A stretch of DNA of 64,000 nt from Acidithiobacillus acidisediminis (GTDB lineage: Bacteria; Pseudomonadota; Gammaproteobacteria; Acidithiobacillales; Acidithiobacillaceae), in NCBI RefSeq assembly GCF_023277115.1, contig NZ_JALQCS010000001.1:924001-988000 (forward strand). Reading direction: 5' to 3'. The position numbers and the translations under genes are program-made. The notes beneath the pieces are model-generated. The model made no database searches. It saw only the letters and a list, made by a program, of their open reading frames with translations, and was not told the origin of the DNA. Positions 8,872-18,471 of this stretch are shown in pieces (within the stretch, counting starts at the first letter, position 1; the number at the start of each line of letters is the position of its first letter).

Positions 8872-9010
8872 TTTATTGACTCCCCCAGCATCTTCTAAGC
8901 AATTAGATCTAGCGCACAGGAATGTGCTAGTCTTTCGAGTATAGCGCAACCAGAGGCATTTGCGAGCTTCTGTGGTTCGATTATAGATCCCGCGAAGTGA
9001 GGATAAGTGC

Positions 9011-9403
9011 ATGAAAAAGAACTTTGTCATGGTGGCACTGTGGTTGGGGGTGGCCGGCCTCCTGAGTGCATGCAGTTCCACGGTTGCGCCGCAAATCAAT
9101 CCAGTACCCTATTACACTTACTATCCTGCCTCTCTTGCGATGGTAGAGAGTGCGACGGAAAGGGCCCTGCCGGCGGCAGGAATGCATTTTACTGGGTCCA
9201 AAACGGTGAATGCGCAAACCGTTGAGCTGCGGGGCTACACCTCTGGGGGCGATGCGATTTTGATCACCCTGCATAGCGTGGGCACGTCGGTGACAAAATT
9301 CGAGGCACGCATCGGTCTGTATGGGCACCTGCGCGACGTGCAGGATATTGAGCATTGGGTTGGGAAATATGTAGGGCAGGCAATTTCGGCGCCTGCTGCC
9401 TGA
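9011..9403 (+). CDS. DUF3568-like lipoprotein
   Basis: The 130-residue product opens MKKNFVMV with a signal peptide ending in LLSAC, a lipobox. The remainder (TVELRGYTSGGDAILITL, then FEARIGLYGHLRD) alternates short beta strands in the manner of DUF3568, a family of small periplasmic lipoproteins of unknown function. It is divergent from the glycine-zipper lipoprotein across 139 bases and lies six bases before the GTPase gene, so it heads a plus-strand operon with the GTPase and possibly the TPR protein. Assignment to DUF3568 is from memory of the pattern. Confidence 0.72.
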   Translation: MKKNFVMVALWLGVAGLLSACSSTVAPQINPVPYYTYYPASLAMVESATERALPAAGMHFTGSKTVNAQTVELRGYTSGGDAILITLHSVGTSVTKFEARIGLYGHLRDVQDIEHWVGKYVGQAISAPAA

Positions 9404-9409
9404 GCGAGC

Positions 9410-10042
9410 ATGGGGGCGGAAACCCATCCCTCCGCTTCATTGTCGATGCGCAAGGTACAGAAAATCCTGGTTGCCGGTCATGTGGGTGCGGGGAAAACCA
9501 CGGTTCTGCAGACACTGTTCGGGGCGCAAGCGCTTACCACGGATGCAAGGCACAGTGAAGCGGTAGCCGACGGAAAGACGACCACCACCGTGGCCATGGA
9601 TTACGGGGTGGTGGACTGTCCAGCCAGTAATGATCGTTTGCACATTTACGCTATTCCCGGTCAGGAACGATTCCAGTTCATGTGGGAGATTTTGAGCAAA
9701 AATGCCAATGGCATGTTGTTGCTGATGGATGCGCGCATTCCCAAGCCGTTGCAGGCCATCCACCTCTACCTAGACCGGATATTACCTTATTTGAATCAAC
9801 CTGCTGGCGTGGTAGCGCTGAATAAATTGGCGACGGAGGAGCGTGCACAACTGGAACTCCCGCCCTATCTTCGGCATGGGGATCTACGTTTACGCCTTAC
9901 CAGCACCGACGTGCGGGAATACCAAGAAGTCCTTGCCCTGTTGCGCCTGCTACTGATAGAGATGGGGCGGCGGGATGCGGAGCGTCAGGAACTCATCCCC
10001 GACGGCATACGACCATACCGACCCGACTCCACGCCGCGGTAA
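9410..10042 (+). CDS. Ras-like small GTPase/ATPase (MglA/COG2229-like)
   Basis: A 210-residue P-loop protein. Walker A is GHVGAGKTT (residues 23-31), a candidate switch I threonine cluster is KTTTT, and the G3/switch II motif is PGQERF, close to that of Ras/Rab GTPases. The usual G4 motif NKxD appears as NKLA, so the guanine-specifying Asp is missing and nucleotide specificity is doubtful. Such bacterial GTPases (COG2229, MglA relatives) often work with Roadblock partners in polarity or signalling, but no Roadblock gene is nearby. It starts six bases after a lipoprotein gene. The ATG at codon 13 (9446) is an alternative start. Confidence 0.8.
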   Translation: MGAETHPSASLSMRKVQKILVAGHVGAGKTTVLQTLFGAQALTTDARHSEAVADGKTTTTVAMDYGVVDCPASNDRLHIYAIPGQERFQFMWEILSKNANGMLLLMDARIPKPLQAIHLYLDRILPYLNQPAGVVALNKLATEERAQLELPPYLRHGDLRLRLTSTDVREYQEVLALLRLLLIEMGRRDAERQELIPDGIRPYRPDSTPR

Positions 10043-10099
10043 AATTCTCGTTTTCGACTAAGTGCTCAGCTGTACAGAGTTCAATCAGGAGCGTGATCC

Positions 10100-10999
10100 G
10101 TGCAGGGTTTGATGCTGATCCTGGAAATTGTGGTGGTACTGTTGGTCGCCATCGAGGTGTACATCCGTTTTACTGGGCGGCGCAAGAGCAAGAAGCGTTC
10201 GCCCGAGGCCGAATTGCCGCCGCGATCGCGCCCCGTCGAGCCGGCGCCGGCGCCACAAGGCGTGCCCGCTGCACCTGGGCAAGAGGTGCAGGAAGAGGCG
10301 CTGAGTGGCGACGATCTGCTGCAAGAGGCAGAAATCTATATGCAGTATGGACACTATTCCCAGGCAGCCACGGTGTTGCGGTGGTATGTAGACTTGCAGC
10401 CTGGTAATGGTCGAGCGATCAACCAGCTCCTGGATGCTTACCTCGCCCTGGAAGATCTGAATGCCTATGCACAATTATTGGATAGTCTCGGCGAGGCGGG
10501 GGCCGCACCTGGCGACCAGGTTTGGTGGACGCGGCGGGTGGGCGAGGGGTTGCGCCGCGATCCCGGCAACTTGGAGCTTCTCGTCCTCGCGGAAAAGATG
10601 GGTATGCCCATCCCCTCTCCGGAAGCGGAGCTGGAGGAGCCCATGACTGCGGCAAAGGCCCTTGCCCTGGTCGCGCGAAATTCCGATCCCCACTATGGTA
10701 CCGCAATTCTCCTTGCAGCGATTCAAGAGGAGCCGTTGCGCTTGCCGTTGTATGCTGAACTGCTGCGCATTACCCACAAGCAGCGCGATCTTGAAGGCTA
10801 CCTCAATGCCCTGATATTGATGAACTTGGCGCTGGGGGATGGAGGCCATGGTATTCGCGAACGCATGCTCCGCGCGGGTATGAACCTTGGTCCGCATCCC
10901 CTGTGGGAGCGCCTGACCGCTGCTGGAAACAATCCCGCAGCATTGAGACAGTTGGCGGCGGAGCGCAATCTCAAACTGTCCCCCCGCCTTACCCACTAG
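10100..10999 (+). CDS. Membrane-anchored TPR/FimV-like protein
   Basis: The 299-residue protein starts at a GTG with AGGAG eight bases upstream. Residues 4-22 form one membrane anchor, residues 25-70 are basic then Pro/Glu-rich, and the rest is alpha-helical with tetratricopeptide-like repeats (LLQEAEIYMQYGHYSQAATV; RWYVDLQPGN). This resembles the cytoplasmic part of FimV-type polar hub proteins, though no LysM is present. It lies 57 bases after the GTPase gene, which would fit a scaffold and GTPase pair. Its stop codon overlaps that of the convergent sulP gene by three bases. Confidence 0.7.
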   Translation: MQGLMLILEIVVVLLVAIEVYIRFTGRRKSKKRSPEAELPPRSRPVEPAPAPQGVPAAPGQEVQEEALSGDDLLQEAEIYMQYGHYSQAATVLRWYVDLQPGNGRAINQLLDAYLALEDLNAYAQLLDSLGEAGAAPGDQVWWTRRVGEGLRRDPGNLELLVLAEKMGMPIPSPEAELEEPMTAAKALALVARNSDPHYGTAILLAAIQEEPLRLPLYAELLRITHKQRDLEGYLNALILMNLALGDGGHGIRERMLRAGMNLGPHPLWERLTAAGNNPAALRQLAAERNLKLSPRLTH

Positions 11000-12582
11000 A
11001 CTTTTTTCTGCAATATCGGGTTGTCAAAATGTTGTTCGCGCACGCGGATGCGCCGCAAAGACGCGGATTGCTCAAAGTTGCGAATCACCTCCAGCACGTC
11101 ATGATCGATGAAGTCTACCTGTGCGCCGTCCAGGGTTACCGAGCTACCGCTGGGCAGCGTATCCAGGATGCGCGCCAGACGGGCCTTGTTGACGAAGGTG
11201 ATTTCTCGCTTGAGGCATAATAGGTATTCTCCCGCCGCCGTTTCTTGCAGATCCAACGCGCTATGGTAATTGGCACGCAAAACGAAAAAGAGGCCGACGA
11301 CGAGGCCGATGCCAACCCCAATCAGCAAGTCGGTAAAGAGCACAGTAAAGATCGTGATGACGAAGGGCAGGAATTGGCTCTTGCCTAATTGCGCCATATG
11401 GCGAAAGACCCGCGGGTGCGCGAGTTTGAAGCCCACCACGATCAGAATGCTGGCCAGGGCGGCGAGGGGAATCTGGTTCAGTACGCTTGCTGCCAACAGC
11501 ACCGCCAGCAACAGAAAGACGCCATGCAGGAAGGCGGCGGCTTTGCTGCGGCCACCGGCAGCGATGTTGGCACTGCCACGCACAATCACTGCGGTGACGG
11601 GTAGGCCGCCAATCAGACCGCTGAGCAGGTTGGCAATCCCCTGGCCTACGAGTTCGCCATCCAGCGGTGTGCGTCGTTTGAAGGGATCCAATTTGTCTGC
11701 GGCTTCGATGGAGAGAAGACTCTCCAGGCTGGCGACAATAGCGATAGTGACGCCGACCACCCAAACCTGCTGCTTCTGGAAGGCGCTCCAGTCGGGGAAA
11801 TGGAAGAGGTTGCCCAGGTCGCTCAGAGAGTGAATGACCGGCAACCGCACGAGGTATTCGGCAGACAGATGCAGCGCCGGAAGAGTGTGGGCGAAGAGGA
11901 GGTTCAATAGTGTTCCTGCCAGGACGGCAATCAAGGGACCAGAAAACCAGGTCTGCCGCTTGAGTAGGGGTACCGCATCCCAGACCAGGAGGATGAGCAG
12001 GCAGAGCAGGCTAATGAGAAGTGCGCCCCATTCGACATGGGAGAGCGCACTGATGATGCCGGAGAAGGTATTTTCTCCGCTGCCGGTGGCGAACGCCTGA
12101 CTGCCAAATTGGCCGATATCGACGCCGACGGCATAAGGGAATTGCTTCATGATCAGAATGATACCGATGGCTGCGAGCATCCCTTCGATGACCGCGGAGG
12201 GGAAGAAATAGGCAATGCTCCCGGCGCGCAATAGGCCAAGCAGGATTTGTATGCCACCGGCGATGAGCACCGCGAGCAGGAAGGCCGAAAAACTCGCCAG
12301 ATTCTGGATGGCGACGAGAATGATGGCGGTCAGTCCAGCGGCGGGTCCGCTCACCGAGAGCGGGGATTTGCTGAACAGTGGCACAATGATGCCGCCGATG
12401 ATGCCGGCGACGATGCCGGCGAGGAGCGGCGCACCTGAGGCGAGGGCGACCCCGAGACACAGGGGGATGGCGACCAAGGCCACTACCAAGGCTGCCGGGA
12501 CGTCATACCGTAGGTTCTTGAACGGTGATAGCGATACCGCTTGTGCCGGTTCCGCCGAGTTCTCGGCTGGTGTTGTCTGCAT
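10996..12582 (-). CDS. SulP family anion transporter with STAS domain
   Basis: SulP proteins (SLC26 relatives) carry sulfate, bicarbonate or other anions across the inner membrane. The 528-residue protein has a Sulfate_transp core of 10-14 helices beginning YDVPAALVVALVAIPLCLGV, the conserved segment GPAAGLTAI, and a C-terminal STAS domain (about residues 430-525, with VTLDGAQVDFIDHDVLEVI). The substrate cannot be read from sequence: bicarbonate would suit an autotroph and sulfate a sulfur oxidiser. The short STAS domain is complete. It is monocistronic on the minus strand, converging on the TPR gene with overlapping stop codons. Confidence 0.9.
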   Translation of the reverse strand: MQTTPAENSAEPAQAVSLSPFKNLRYDVPAALVVALVAIPLCLGVALASGAPLLAGIVAGIIGGIIVPLFSKSPLSVSGPAAGLTAIILVAIQNLASFSAFLLAVLIAGGIQILLGLLRAGSIAYFFPSAVIEGMLAAIGIILIMKQFPYAVGVDIGQFGSQAFATGSGENTFSGIISALSHVEWGALLISLLCLLILLVWDAVPLLKRQTWFSGPLIAVLAGTLLNLLFAHTLPALHLSAEYLVRLPVIHSLSDLGNLFHFPDWSAFQKQQVWVVGVTIAIVASLESLLSIEAADKLDPFKRRTPLDGELVGQGIANLLSGLIGGLPVTAVIVRGSANIAAGGRSKAAAFLHGVFLLLAVLLAASVLNQIPLAALASILIVVGFKLAHPRVFRHMAQLGKSQFLPFVITIFTVLFTDLLIGVGIGLVVGLFFVLRANYHSALDLQETAAGEYLLCLKREITFVNKARLARILDTLPSGSSVTLDGAQVDFIDHDVLEVIRNFEQSASLRRIRVREQHFDNPILQKKV

Positions 12583-12644
12583 TCGTTCGCTCTCTTTGTT
12601 GGCTTTATCCGGCGCTTAGACTGTGCGATGACGGGCTGGTTCCG

Positions 12645-12671
12645 AAAAAAAACCCCCGCAACGCGGGGGTT
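12645..12671 (-). terminator. Rho-independent terminator of the metX-metW-ubiE-metE operon
   Basis: On the minus strand AACCCCCGC pairs with GCGGGGGTT around a three-base loop (nine perfect pairs), followed by eight T residues. It lies 23 bases beyond the metE stop and marks the 3' end of the methionine operon. Confidence 0.93.
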
Positions 12672-12693
12672 GATGCCCTTCTACCAGGCTGGA

Positions 12694-15042
12694 TCAGGCC
12701 AAGCGCTGGCGGATTTCCTTGGTCGCTTGGACCATGTTCTCCAACGCGGGGGTGACCTCTGCCCACTTGCGGGTTTTCAGGCCACAATCGGGGTTGACCC
12801 AGAGTCGCTCCGCCGGCACGACCTTGGCGGCCTTTTCCATCAACTGCACCATCTCCTCCACACTGGGAACGCGCGGGGAATGGATATCGTAGACACCCGG
12901 TCCGATTTCGTTGGGGTAGTTGAAGGTGGCGAAGGCGTCCAGGAGTTCCATCTGCGAGCGCGAGGTCTCGATGGTGATGACGTCGGCATCCATGGCGGCG
13001 ATAGCCGGCAGGATATCGTTGAACTCCGAGTAGCACATGTGGGTGTGGATCTGCACATCATCGGCAGCAACCTGCGCTGAAATGCGGAAGGCACGGGAAG
13101 CCCAGGCCAGGTAGCTGTCCCAGTCCTTGCGCTTGAGGGGCAGGCCTTCCCGATAGGCGGGTTCGTCGATCTGGATGATGCCGATACCGGCGTCGATGAG
13201 GTCCTTGACCTCGTCGCGGATGGCCAGGGCAATCTGCAGGGCGGTGCGTTCCCGTGGCTGATCGTCGCGCACAAAGGACCACTGCAAGATGGTGACCGGC
13301 CCGGTGAGCATGCCCTTCATCGGCTTGCTGGTGAGGGACTGGGCGTATTTGGCCCATTCCACGGTCATCGGGTGGGGACGGGACACATCGCCAAAAATGA
13401 GCGGCGGCTTCACATAGCGGGAACCATAGCTCTGCACCCAGCCGTGGCGGGTAAAAGCAAAGCCGGCCAACTGCTCGCCAAAGTATTCCACCATGTCGTT
13501 GCGCTCTGGCTCGCCGTGTACCGGCACGTCCAGGCCCAGGCGCTCCTGCTCCTTGACCACCAAGGCCACCTCGGCCTCCATGGCTTGGTGATAGTCGGTT
13601 GCTGAGAGCTCGCCTTTGCGATGCTGCATCCGCGCCTTGCGGATCTCTGGGGTTTGGGGAAAGCTGCCGATGGTGGTGGTGGGGAAGGGGGGCAGCTTGA
13701 AGCGCGCGGCCTGCGCCTTGGCGCGTGCCGGGAATGGGCTGGCACGGTGTCCGTCGTCGTCACCTAGCTGCTGCAAGCGCGCGCTGACGGTGCTGTTGTG
13801 GATCCGCGGCGAGCTCTTGCGCGAGGCAACGGCCTTACGTGCCTCCTCCAGCTCAGCCGCAACTGCAGCCTCGCCCTGATCGAGGGCACGGGCAAGAATA
13901 TGCAGCTCATCCAGCTTCTGTACCGCAAAGGCCAGCCAGGATTTGAGCTCAGCATCGAGCTCGTTTTCCTGACTCAGGTCGACCGGGCTATGCATCAGGC
14001 TGCAGGACGGGGCTACCCAGAGGCGATCGCCCAGGGCCTGGTGGGCTGGGGCGAGGAGTTCCAAGGCGGCATCGAGGTCGGTGCGCCACACGTTGCGTCC
14101 GTCTACCACCCCCAGGGACAACACCTTGTCGGCCGGATAGTCGGCGACGAAGGCATCGCGCTGGGCCGGGGCGCGGCGCAGGTCGAGATGCAGACCAGCA
14201 ACCGGCAGGGCCTTGAGGCGGGCGGCATGTTCCGCGACGGATTCGAAGTAGGTGGCCAACAGGATCTTGGGGGTTTTCCCTTGACTCAACTGGGCGTAGG
14301 CCTGGTCCAGCGCCTGCAGCCATTCTGCCGGGAGATCGAGGACCAACGCCGGTTCGTCCATCTGCACCCAATCAACGCCCTGCTCCGCCAGTTTGGCGAG
14401 GATTTCGGCATAGACGGGCAGAATCTTGGGTAACAGACTCAAACGGTCAAAGCCGCTGTGGCGGGGCGCCTCGCCGTGCCCGGTGCAGCCCTCGTCATGG
14501 CGATGGCCGACCTCGCCGTGGGTGCTGTCCAAGTCCTTTTCCTTGCCCAACCACAGATAGGTGAGGGGGCCGACCAGGACGGGTTTGGCCTGCAGATCCA
14601 GGGCTTGGGCCTCTTTGACCTGCGCAAAAAGACGGTTGCTGCTGAGGCGGAAATCCATGCCCGCGTGGAATTCGGGGACGATGTAGTGGTAATTGGTGTC
14701 AAACCACTTGGTCATCTCCATAGCGGGCTGGGTCTTGGAACCACGGGCCATGGCAAAGAAGGTATCGCGATCGACTTGGCCACCGGAGAAGCCATAACGG
14801 GGGGGAATGGCACCCAGGGTGCAGCTCATGTCGAGCATCTGGTCGTAGAAGGTAAAGTCGCCCACGGGGACCAGATCGACGCCACAGGTCTGCTGAATCC
14901 GCCAGTGCCGCTCCCGGAGCTGTGCACCCCGGGCCTCCAGTTCGGCACCGTCGATCTCGCCGGACCAGTAGGCCTCAGTGGCCTTCTTCAGCTCACGCTT
15001 GTGGCCAATGCGGGGAAAACCAAGATTGTGCACCCGGGTCAT
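12694..15042 (-). CDS. metE: Cobalamin-independent methionine synthase
   Basis: MetE transfers the methyl group of 5-methyltetrahydropteroyltri-L-glutamate to homocysteine, the last step of methionine synthesis. The 782-residue cytosolic protein has both barrel halves. The zinc ligands are all present: HTHMCYSEF (His and Cys), ETSRS (Glu) and PDCGLKTR (Cys). GGAG lies seven bases before the ATG. An unusual feature is a 25-residue insert at residues 173-197, between the conserved YLWLGKEKD and FDRLSLL, containing five His and one Cys. The gene is last in the metX-metW operon. No riboswitch is recognisable in the 105 bases upstream. Confidence 0.96.
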   Translation of the reverse strand: MTRVHNLGFPRIGHKRELKKATEAYWSGEIDGAELEARGAQLRERHWRIQQTCGVDLVPVGDFTFYDQMLDMSCTLGAIPPRYGFSGGQVDRDTFFAMARGSKTQPAMEMTKWFDTNYHYIVPEFHAGMDFRLSSNRLFAQVKEAQALDLQAKPVLVGPLTYLWLGKEKDLDSTHGEVGHRHDEGCTGHGEAPRHSGFDRLSLLPKILPVYAEILAKLAEQGVDWVQMDEPALVLDLPAEWLQALDQAYAQLSQGKTPKILLATYFESVAEHAARLKALPVAGLHLDLRRAPAQRDAFVADYPADKVLSLGVVDGRNVWRTDLDAALELLAPAHQALGDRLWVAPSCSLMHSPVDLSQENELDAELKSWLAFAVQKLDELHILARALDQGEAAVAAELEEARKAVASRKSSPRIHNSTVSARLQQLGDDDGHRASPFPARAKAQAARFKLPPFPTTTIGSFPQTPEIRKARMQHRKGELSATDYHQAMEAEVALVVKEQERLGLDVPVHGEPERNDMVEYFGEQLAGFAFTRHGWVQSYGSRYVKPPLIFGDVSRPHPMTVEWAKYAQSLTSKPMKGMLTGPVTILQWSFVRDDQPRERTALQIALAIRDEVKDLIDAGIGIIQIDEPAYREGLPLKRKDWDSYLAWASRAFRISAQVAADDVQIHTHMCYSEFNDILPAIAAMDADVITIETSRSQMELLDAFATFNYPNEIGPGVYDIHSPRVPSVEEMVQLMEKAAKVVPAERLWVNPDCGLKTRKWAEVTPALENMVQATKEIRQRLA

Positions 15043-15147
15043 GTCATCACTCCTTTGCCAAAATTGCCGCCATGATGCCCCGCCAACCGGCGGCGCTCAA
15101 GGGGAAAATTTTGACGAGGGAGATGAATCCCCTTCATGCTCGGGAAT

Positions 15148-15927
15148 TTAGTCGAGACGGAAGCCGCGGTGGATGGCGACAATGCCGCCGGAAAGATTGT
15201 GTACGTCTACCCGGGCGAAGCCGGCATCTTCCATCATCATGCGGAAGCTTTCCTGATCGGGAAAGCGGCGAATGGACTCGACCAGATATTGATAGCTTTC
15301 GCGGTCTTTGGCGACAATTTCCCCAATTTTTGGCAACAGATTGAAGGAGTAGAGGTCATAGAGGCTTTGCAGACCGGGCCAACGGGGGTGGGAAAACTCC
15401 AGGATCAGTGCGCGGCCGCCGGTCTTGAGAACCCGATAGATCTCCGCCAAGGCACGCTCGGGATGGGTCATGTTGCGGATACCAAAGGCCAGGGTGACGA
15501 GGTCGAACTGTTGATCGGGAAACGGCAGTTCCTCAGCATTGGCCTCGACGAATTCCACTCCCGCCAGCACCCCCCTGTCGGCCAGACGTCTCTCCCCCAC
15601 GGCGAGCATGTCCGGATTGATGTCCGAGACGACAATGCGGCCATGCGGTTGCAGGCGTTTGTGCATCAGCAGCGCCAGGTCGCCGGTGCCGCCTGCCAGA
15701 TCCAGTACCTGCTGCCCCGGGCGCGGGCGGGCAAGGTCGATGGCATAGCGTTTCCACAGCCGATGTACACCCAGGGACATCAGGTCGTTCATCAAGTCGT
15801 AGCGGCCAGCAACGCTGCTGAAAACACCACGTACCATGCCTTCCTTCTCTGTCTCCGGGACTTCTTGGTAACCAAAGTGGGTGGTGCTGGGTTCAGGCGC
15901 GTTCTCTGGTAGATCCTGGTCCGTCAT
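15148..15927 (-). CDS. ubiE: Ubiquinone/menaquinone biosynthesis C-methyltransferase
   Basis: UbiE methylates the quinone ring (2-polyprenyl-6-methoxy-1,4-benzoquinol or demethylmenaquinol). The SAM site is VLDLAGGTGDLA and the family signatures YDLMNDLMSLG and LAFGIRNMTHPE are present. I prefer the ATG at 15927 (259 residues) because GGAGGAA lies just upstream; a GTG at 15942 overlapping the previous gene's stop is possible and would add five residues. Quinone synthesis in a methionine operon makes sense only through shared SAM metabolism, an inference. It is not beside ubiB or ubiJ. Confidence 0.94.
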   Translation of the reverse strand: MTDQDLPENAPEPSTTHFGYQEVPETEKEGMVRGVFSSVAGRYDLMNDLMSLGVHRLWKRYAIDLARPRPGQQVLDLAGGTGDLALLMHKRLQPHGRIVVSDINPDMLAVGERRLADRGVLAGVEFVEANAEELPFPDQQFDLVTLAFGIRNMTHPERALAEIYRVLKTGGRALILEFSHPRWPGLQSLYDLYSFNLLPKIGEIVAKDRESYQYLVESIRRFPDQESFRMMMEDAGFARVDVHNLSGGIVAIHRGFRLD

Positions 15928-15938
15928 TCCTTCCTCCG

Positions 15939-16595
15939 TCACAATGTGCGCAGCAGCAGGCTGCCCTTTTCACTCAGATAGGTGCGGAGCAGATCAGCAA
16001 AATCTGCCCGCACCGAGCCCGCCACTTCCGGCAACTCCATCAGAACGGCGGTCCACAAGCGCAGTTTGCCCAGACTTTCCCAGCGCGGCAATGGCCGCAA
16101 CGCATGCAGGATCTCCATACGCATGAACAAGGGCGCCAAGGCAGCGTCCACCAGGCTGAAGCGCTCGCCGGCGAAGAAGGGGCCATTCTTCATTGCTGCC
16201 TCTAGTCGCTCCAGCTTGTTGAAGAGCTGGCGATGTGCCGCAGTGAAACGTTCTTCCCCCTGTGCCACCATCATCTGAAATTGATCTCCCAGGGCCTCGC
16301 CCCCCAGGGCGATCCAAGACCGATGGCGCGCTCGCTCCAGCGGATCTTCGGGATGCAACGCTGGCGGGAGGGTCTCGTCGAGGTACTCGTTGATCACCTG
16401 CGACTCGAAGAGCACCGTATGCTCGTCTACCCGCAGACAGGGCACCTTGCCCAAGGGCGAGATCTGCAAAAACCAGTCGGGCTTGTGGGCCAGATCGATG
16501 TGGGTGAGGGTGAACAGCACCTCTTTGTGCAGCAGGGTAATGACCGAGCGCTGCACATAGGGGCAGAGAGGAAAACTGATCAGTTCCAGGGTCAT
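15939..16595 (-). CDS. Glutathione S-transferase family protein
   Basis: The 218-residue protein begins with a thioredoxin-like GST N-domain: FPLCPYVQR holds a candidate active-site Cys, GKVPCL the cis-proline, and FESQVINEYLDE the glutathione-binding Glu-Ser pair. An all-helical C-domain with FSLVDAALAP follows. The CPYV motif resembles omega/dehydroascorbate-reductase-type GSTs more than SspA, although SspA shares the fold. The stop codon overlaps an alternative GTG start of ubiE, and metW ends 21 bases upstream, so the gene belongs to the operon. The substrate is unknown. Confidence 0.85.
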   Translation of the reverse strand: MTLELISFPLCPYVQRSVITLLHKEVLFTLTHIDLAHKPDWFLQISPLGKVPCLRVDEHTVLFESQVINEYLDETLPPALHPEDPLERARHRSWIALGGEALGDQFQMMVAQGEERFTAAHRQLFNKLERLEAAMKNGPFFAGERFSLVDAALAPLFMRMEILHALRPLPRWESLGKLRLWTAVLMELPEVAGSVRADFADLLRTYLSEKGSLLLRTL

Positions 16596-16616
16596 GATGG
16601 CTCCTGCGCAGTCCGC

Positions 16617-17228
16617 TCAGTCTGGCCGAGCGCATCGATACAAGGCCAGTTCTGCAAGAAGATTTGGCCAGATACGGTTCGGCGCAGTACTGCGACGACG
16701 ATCGTCGAGCACCATCCGCTCGCGCACCTCGATGCGATTTTCCCGACAGAGGGCGTCGAAATCGCGAATGGTACAAAGATGGATATTCGGCGTATCGTAC
16801 CACGAATGCGGCAGCACGTGGGTCATCGGCATTCGTCCCCCCAAGCCCAGCTGCCAGCGGGCGCGCCAGTGCCCCATGTTGGGAAAGGTGACGATACCCT
16901 CGCGGCCGACGCGCAGCATCTCGAGCAAGAGCTCGCGGGGATAGTGCACGGCCTGGAGCGTGAGGGACAACACCACCGTATCGACGCTATTGCTGGCGAA
17001 CTGGCGCAGCCCGCTATCGAGATCCTGCTGCAGAACCGAGATGCCCCGTCGCAGCGCCACGGCAATCCGTTCCTCGTCGAGCTCGATACCGTAAGCTTGG
17101 ACGCCCTTTTCACGCTGCAGATAATCGAGTAACTCCCCCTCGCCGCAGCCCAGGTCCAGGACGCGACTGTTGGGTCTGATCCAGTCGGCAATGATTTGCA
17201 GATCCGCTCGCAATGGTGATGTGCTCAT
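16617..17228 (-). CDS. metW: Methionine biosynthesis protein MetW
   Basis: MetW is a methyltransferase-fold protein that, in bacteria with MetX-type acyltransferases, is encoded next to metX and has been reported to support homoserine acylation. The 203-residue product has the SAM-fold motif [12 protein letters not shown] and the MetW signature [11 protein letters not shown] followed by [11 protein letters not shown]. Its ATG overlaps the metX stop (ATGA), indicating translational coupling. The length is normal for the family. Confidence 0.95.
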   Translation of the reverse strand: MSTSPLRADLQIIADWIRPNSRVLDLGCGEGELLDYLQREKGVQAYGIELDEERIAVALRRGISVLQQDLDSGLRQFASNSVDTVVLSLTLQAVHYPRELLLEMLRVGREGIVTFPNMGHWRARWQLGLGGRMPMTHVLPHSWYDTPNIHLCTIRDFDALCRENRIEVRERMVLDDRRRSTAPNRIWPNLLAELALYRCARPD

Positions 17229-18376
17229 AGGGCCAGCTCCTCGGCGATGCGCTCCAGGTATGCCCGCATGACGCGCAGATACTGTGGAATCGGCAAAAGG
17301 AAAGAATCGTGACCATGCTGGGCCTCGATCTCGGCGTAGCTTACGGGGACACCGGCGGTATACAGGGCCTGGACGATCTCGCGCGAGCGCTCCGGCGAAA
17401 AACGCCAGTCGCTGCTGAAGGAGACCACGAGAAATTTGGCTTGCACTGCGGCAAACGTGGCGGCGAGATCCCCGCCATGTGCCGCCGCTGGGTCGAAATA
17501 GTCCAGGGCCTTGGTGATGAACAGGTAGCTATTGGCGTCGAATTGGTCGACAAAGCGTGAGCCTTGATAGCGAAGATAGCTCTCGACCTCGAAGTCGACC
17601 TCAAAGCCGTAGGACAGCGCCTTGCCACCGCGGGTCTCGCGACCAAATTTTTTTCCCATCGCATCATCGGAAAGATAGGTAATGTGCCCGATCATCCGTG
17701 CCAGAGCCAGGCCGCGTTGCGGTTTGACTCCCGCCTGGTAGTAGCGACCAGCGTGAAAGTCTGGATCACTCATGATGGCCTGACGACAGACCTCGTTGAA
17801 GCCAATGTTTTGGGCGCTCAATTTCGGCGCTGCGGCTATCACAACGGCATGGTGCAGGCGTTGGGGATGATCAATCGCCCATTGCAGTACCTGCATACCC
17901 CCGAGGCTGCCACCGATCACCGCCGCCCAACAGTCGATGCCCAAATAGTCACTCAAGGCAATCTGCGTCTGCACCCAATCGGTGACGGTGACCATGGGGA
18001 AATCCAGACCCCAAGGCTCGCCAGTAGCGGGGTTGATACTCGCTGGCCCCGTCGAGCCGCGGCAAGACCCCAGAAAGTTGCTGCATACCACGAAAAATCG
18101 TCGCGTATCGATGGGTTTGCCCGGGCCGATCATGGTATCCCACCAGCCGGGTTTGCGATCATCCAAGCTGTGATAGCCCGCCGCGTGATGATCGCCGGAT
18201 AGGGCGTGGCAGATCAGGATTGCGTTACTGTGTGCGGCGTTGAGTTCGCCGTAGCACTCATAGCGCAGGGTATATCCTGGCAGAGTGCGCCCCGAGGTCA
18301 GCGCGAGAGGTTCAGGTACATGGAAATCCAGGGGTTGTACTACGCCCACCGAATCCTCGGGATTGGTCTCCGGCAT
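17225..18376 (-). CDS. metX: Homoserine O-acyltransferase (MetX; acetyl or succinyl)
   Basis: This enzyme acylates homoserine, committing it to methionine synthesis. The alpha/beta hydrolase of 383 residues has the nucleophile elbow GGSLGGMQ, the Asp in SSDWRFSP and the His in HGHDSFL. Pairing with metW favours the succinyl-using MetXS type found in proteobacteria; the acyl donor cannot be proven from the sequence alone. It opens the metX-metW-GST-ubiE-metE operon. The 95 bases upstream contain no obvious terminator, so read-through from the ABC transporter operon is possible. Confidence 0.94.
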   Translation of the reverse strand: MPETNPEDSVGVVQPLDFHVPEPLALTSGRTLPGYTLRYECYGELNAAHSNAILICHALSGDHHAAGYHSLDDRKPGWWDTMIGPGKPIDTRRFFVVCSNFLGSCRGSTGPASINPATGEPWGLDFPMVTVTDWVQTQIALSDYLGIDCWAAVIGGSLGGMQVLQWAIDHPQRLHHAVVIAAAPKLSAQNIGFNEVCRQAIMSDPDFHAGRYYQAGVKPQRGLALARMIGHITYLSDDAMGKKFGRETRGGKALSYGFEVDFEVESYLRYQGSRFVDQFDANSYLFITKALDYFDPAAAHGGDLAATFAAVQAKFLVVSFSSDWRFSPERSREIVQALYTAGVPVSYAEIEAQHGHDSFLLPIPQYLRVMRAYLERIAEELAL

Positions 18377-18471
18377 CGTTGTCCTTACAGGAGTGAAGCA
18401 AGACGTGAGAGTCTACTGAGGCGCCGGTCAGGGAACAAGCAATCGCCCGTTGTTCGCGAACCGCGACGAGC

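Noticed and set aside
15043-15147. Possible cobalamin, SAM or SAH riboswitch before metE
   Set aside because: The 105 bases contain a GC-rich inverted segment but no riboswitch core that I recognise, and the gene is the last of an operon, where such control is less likely.
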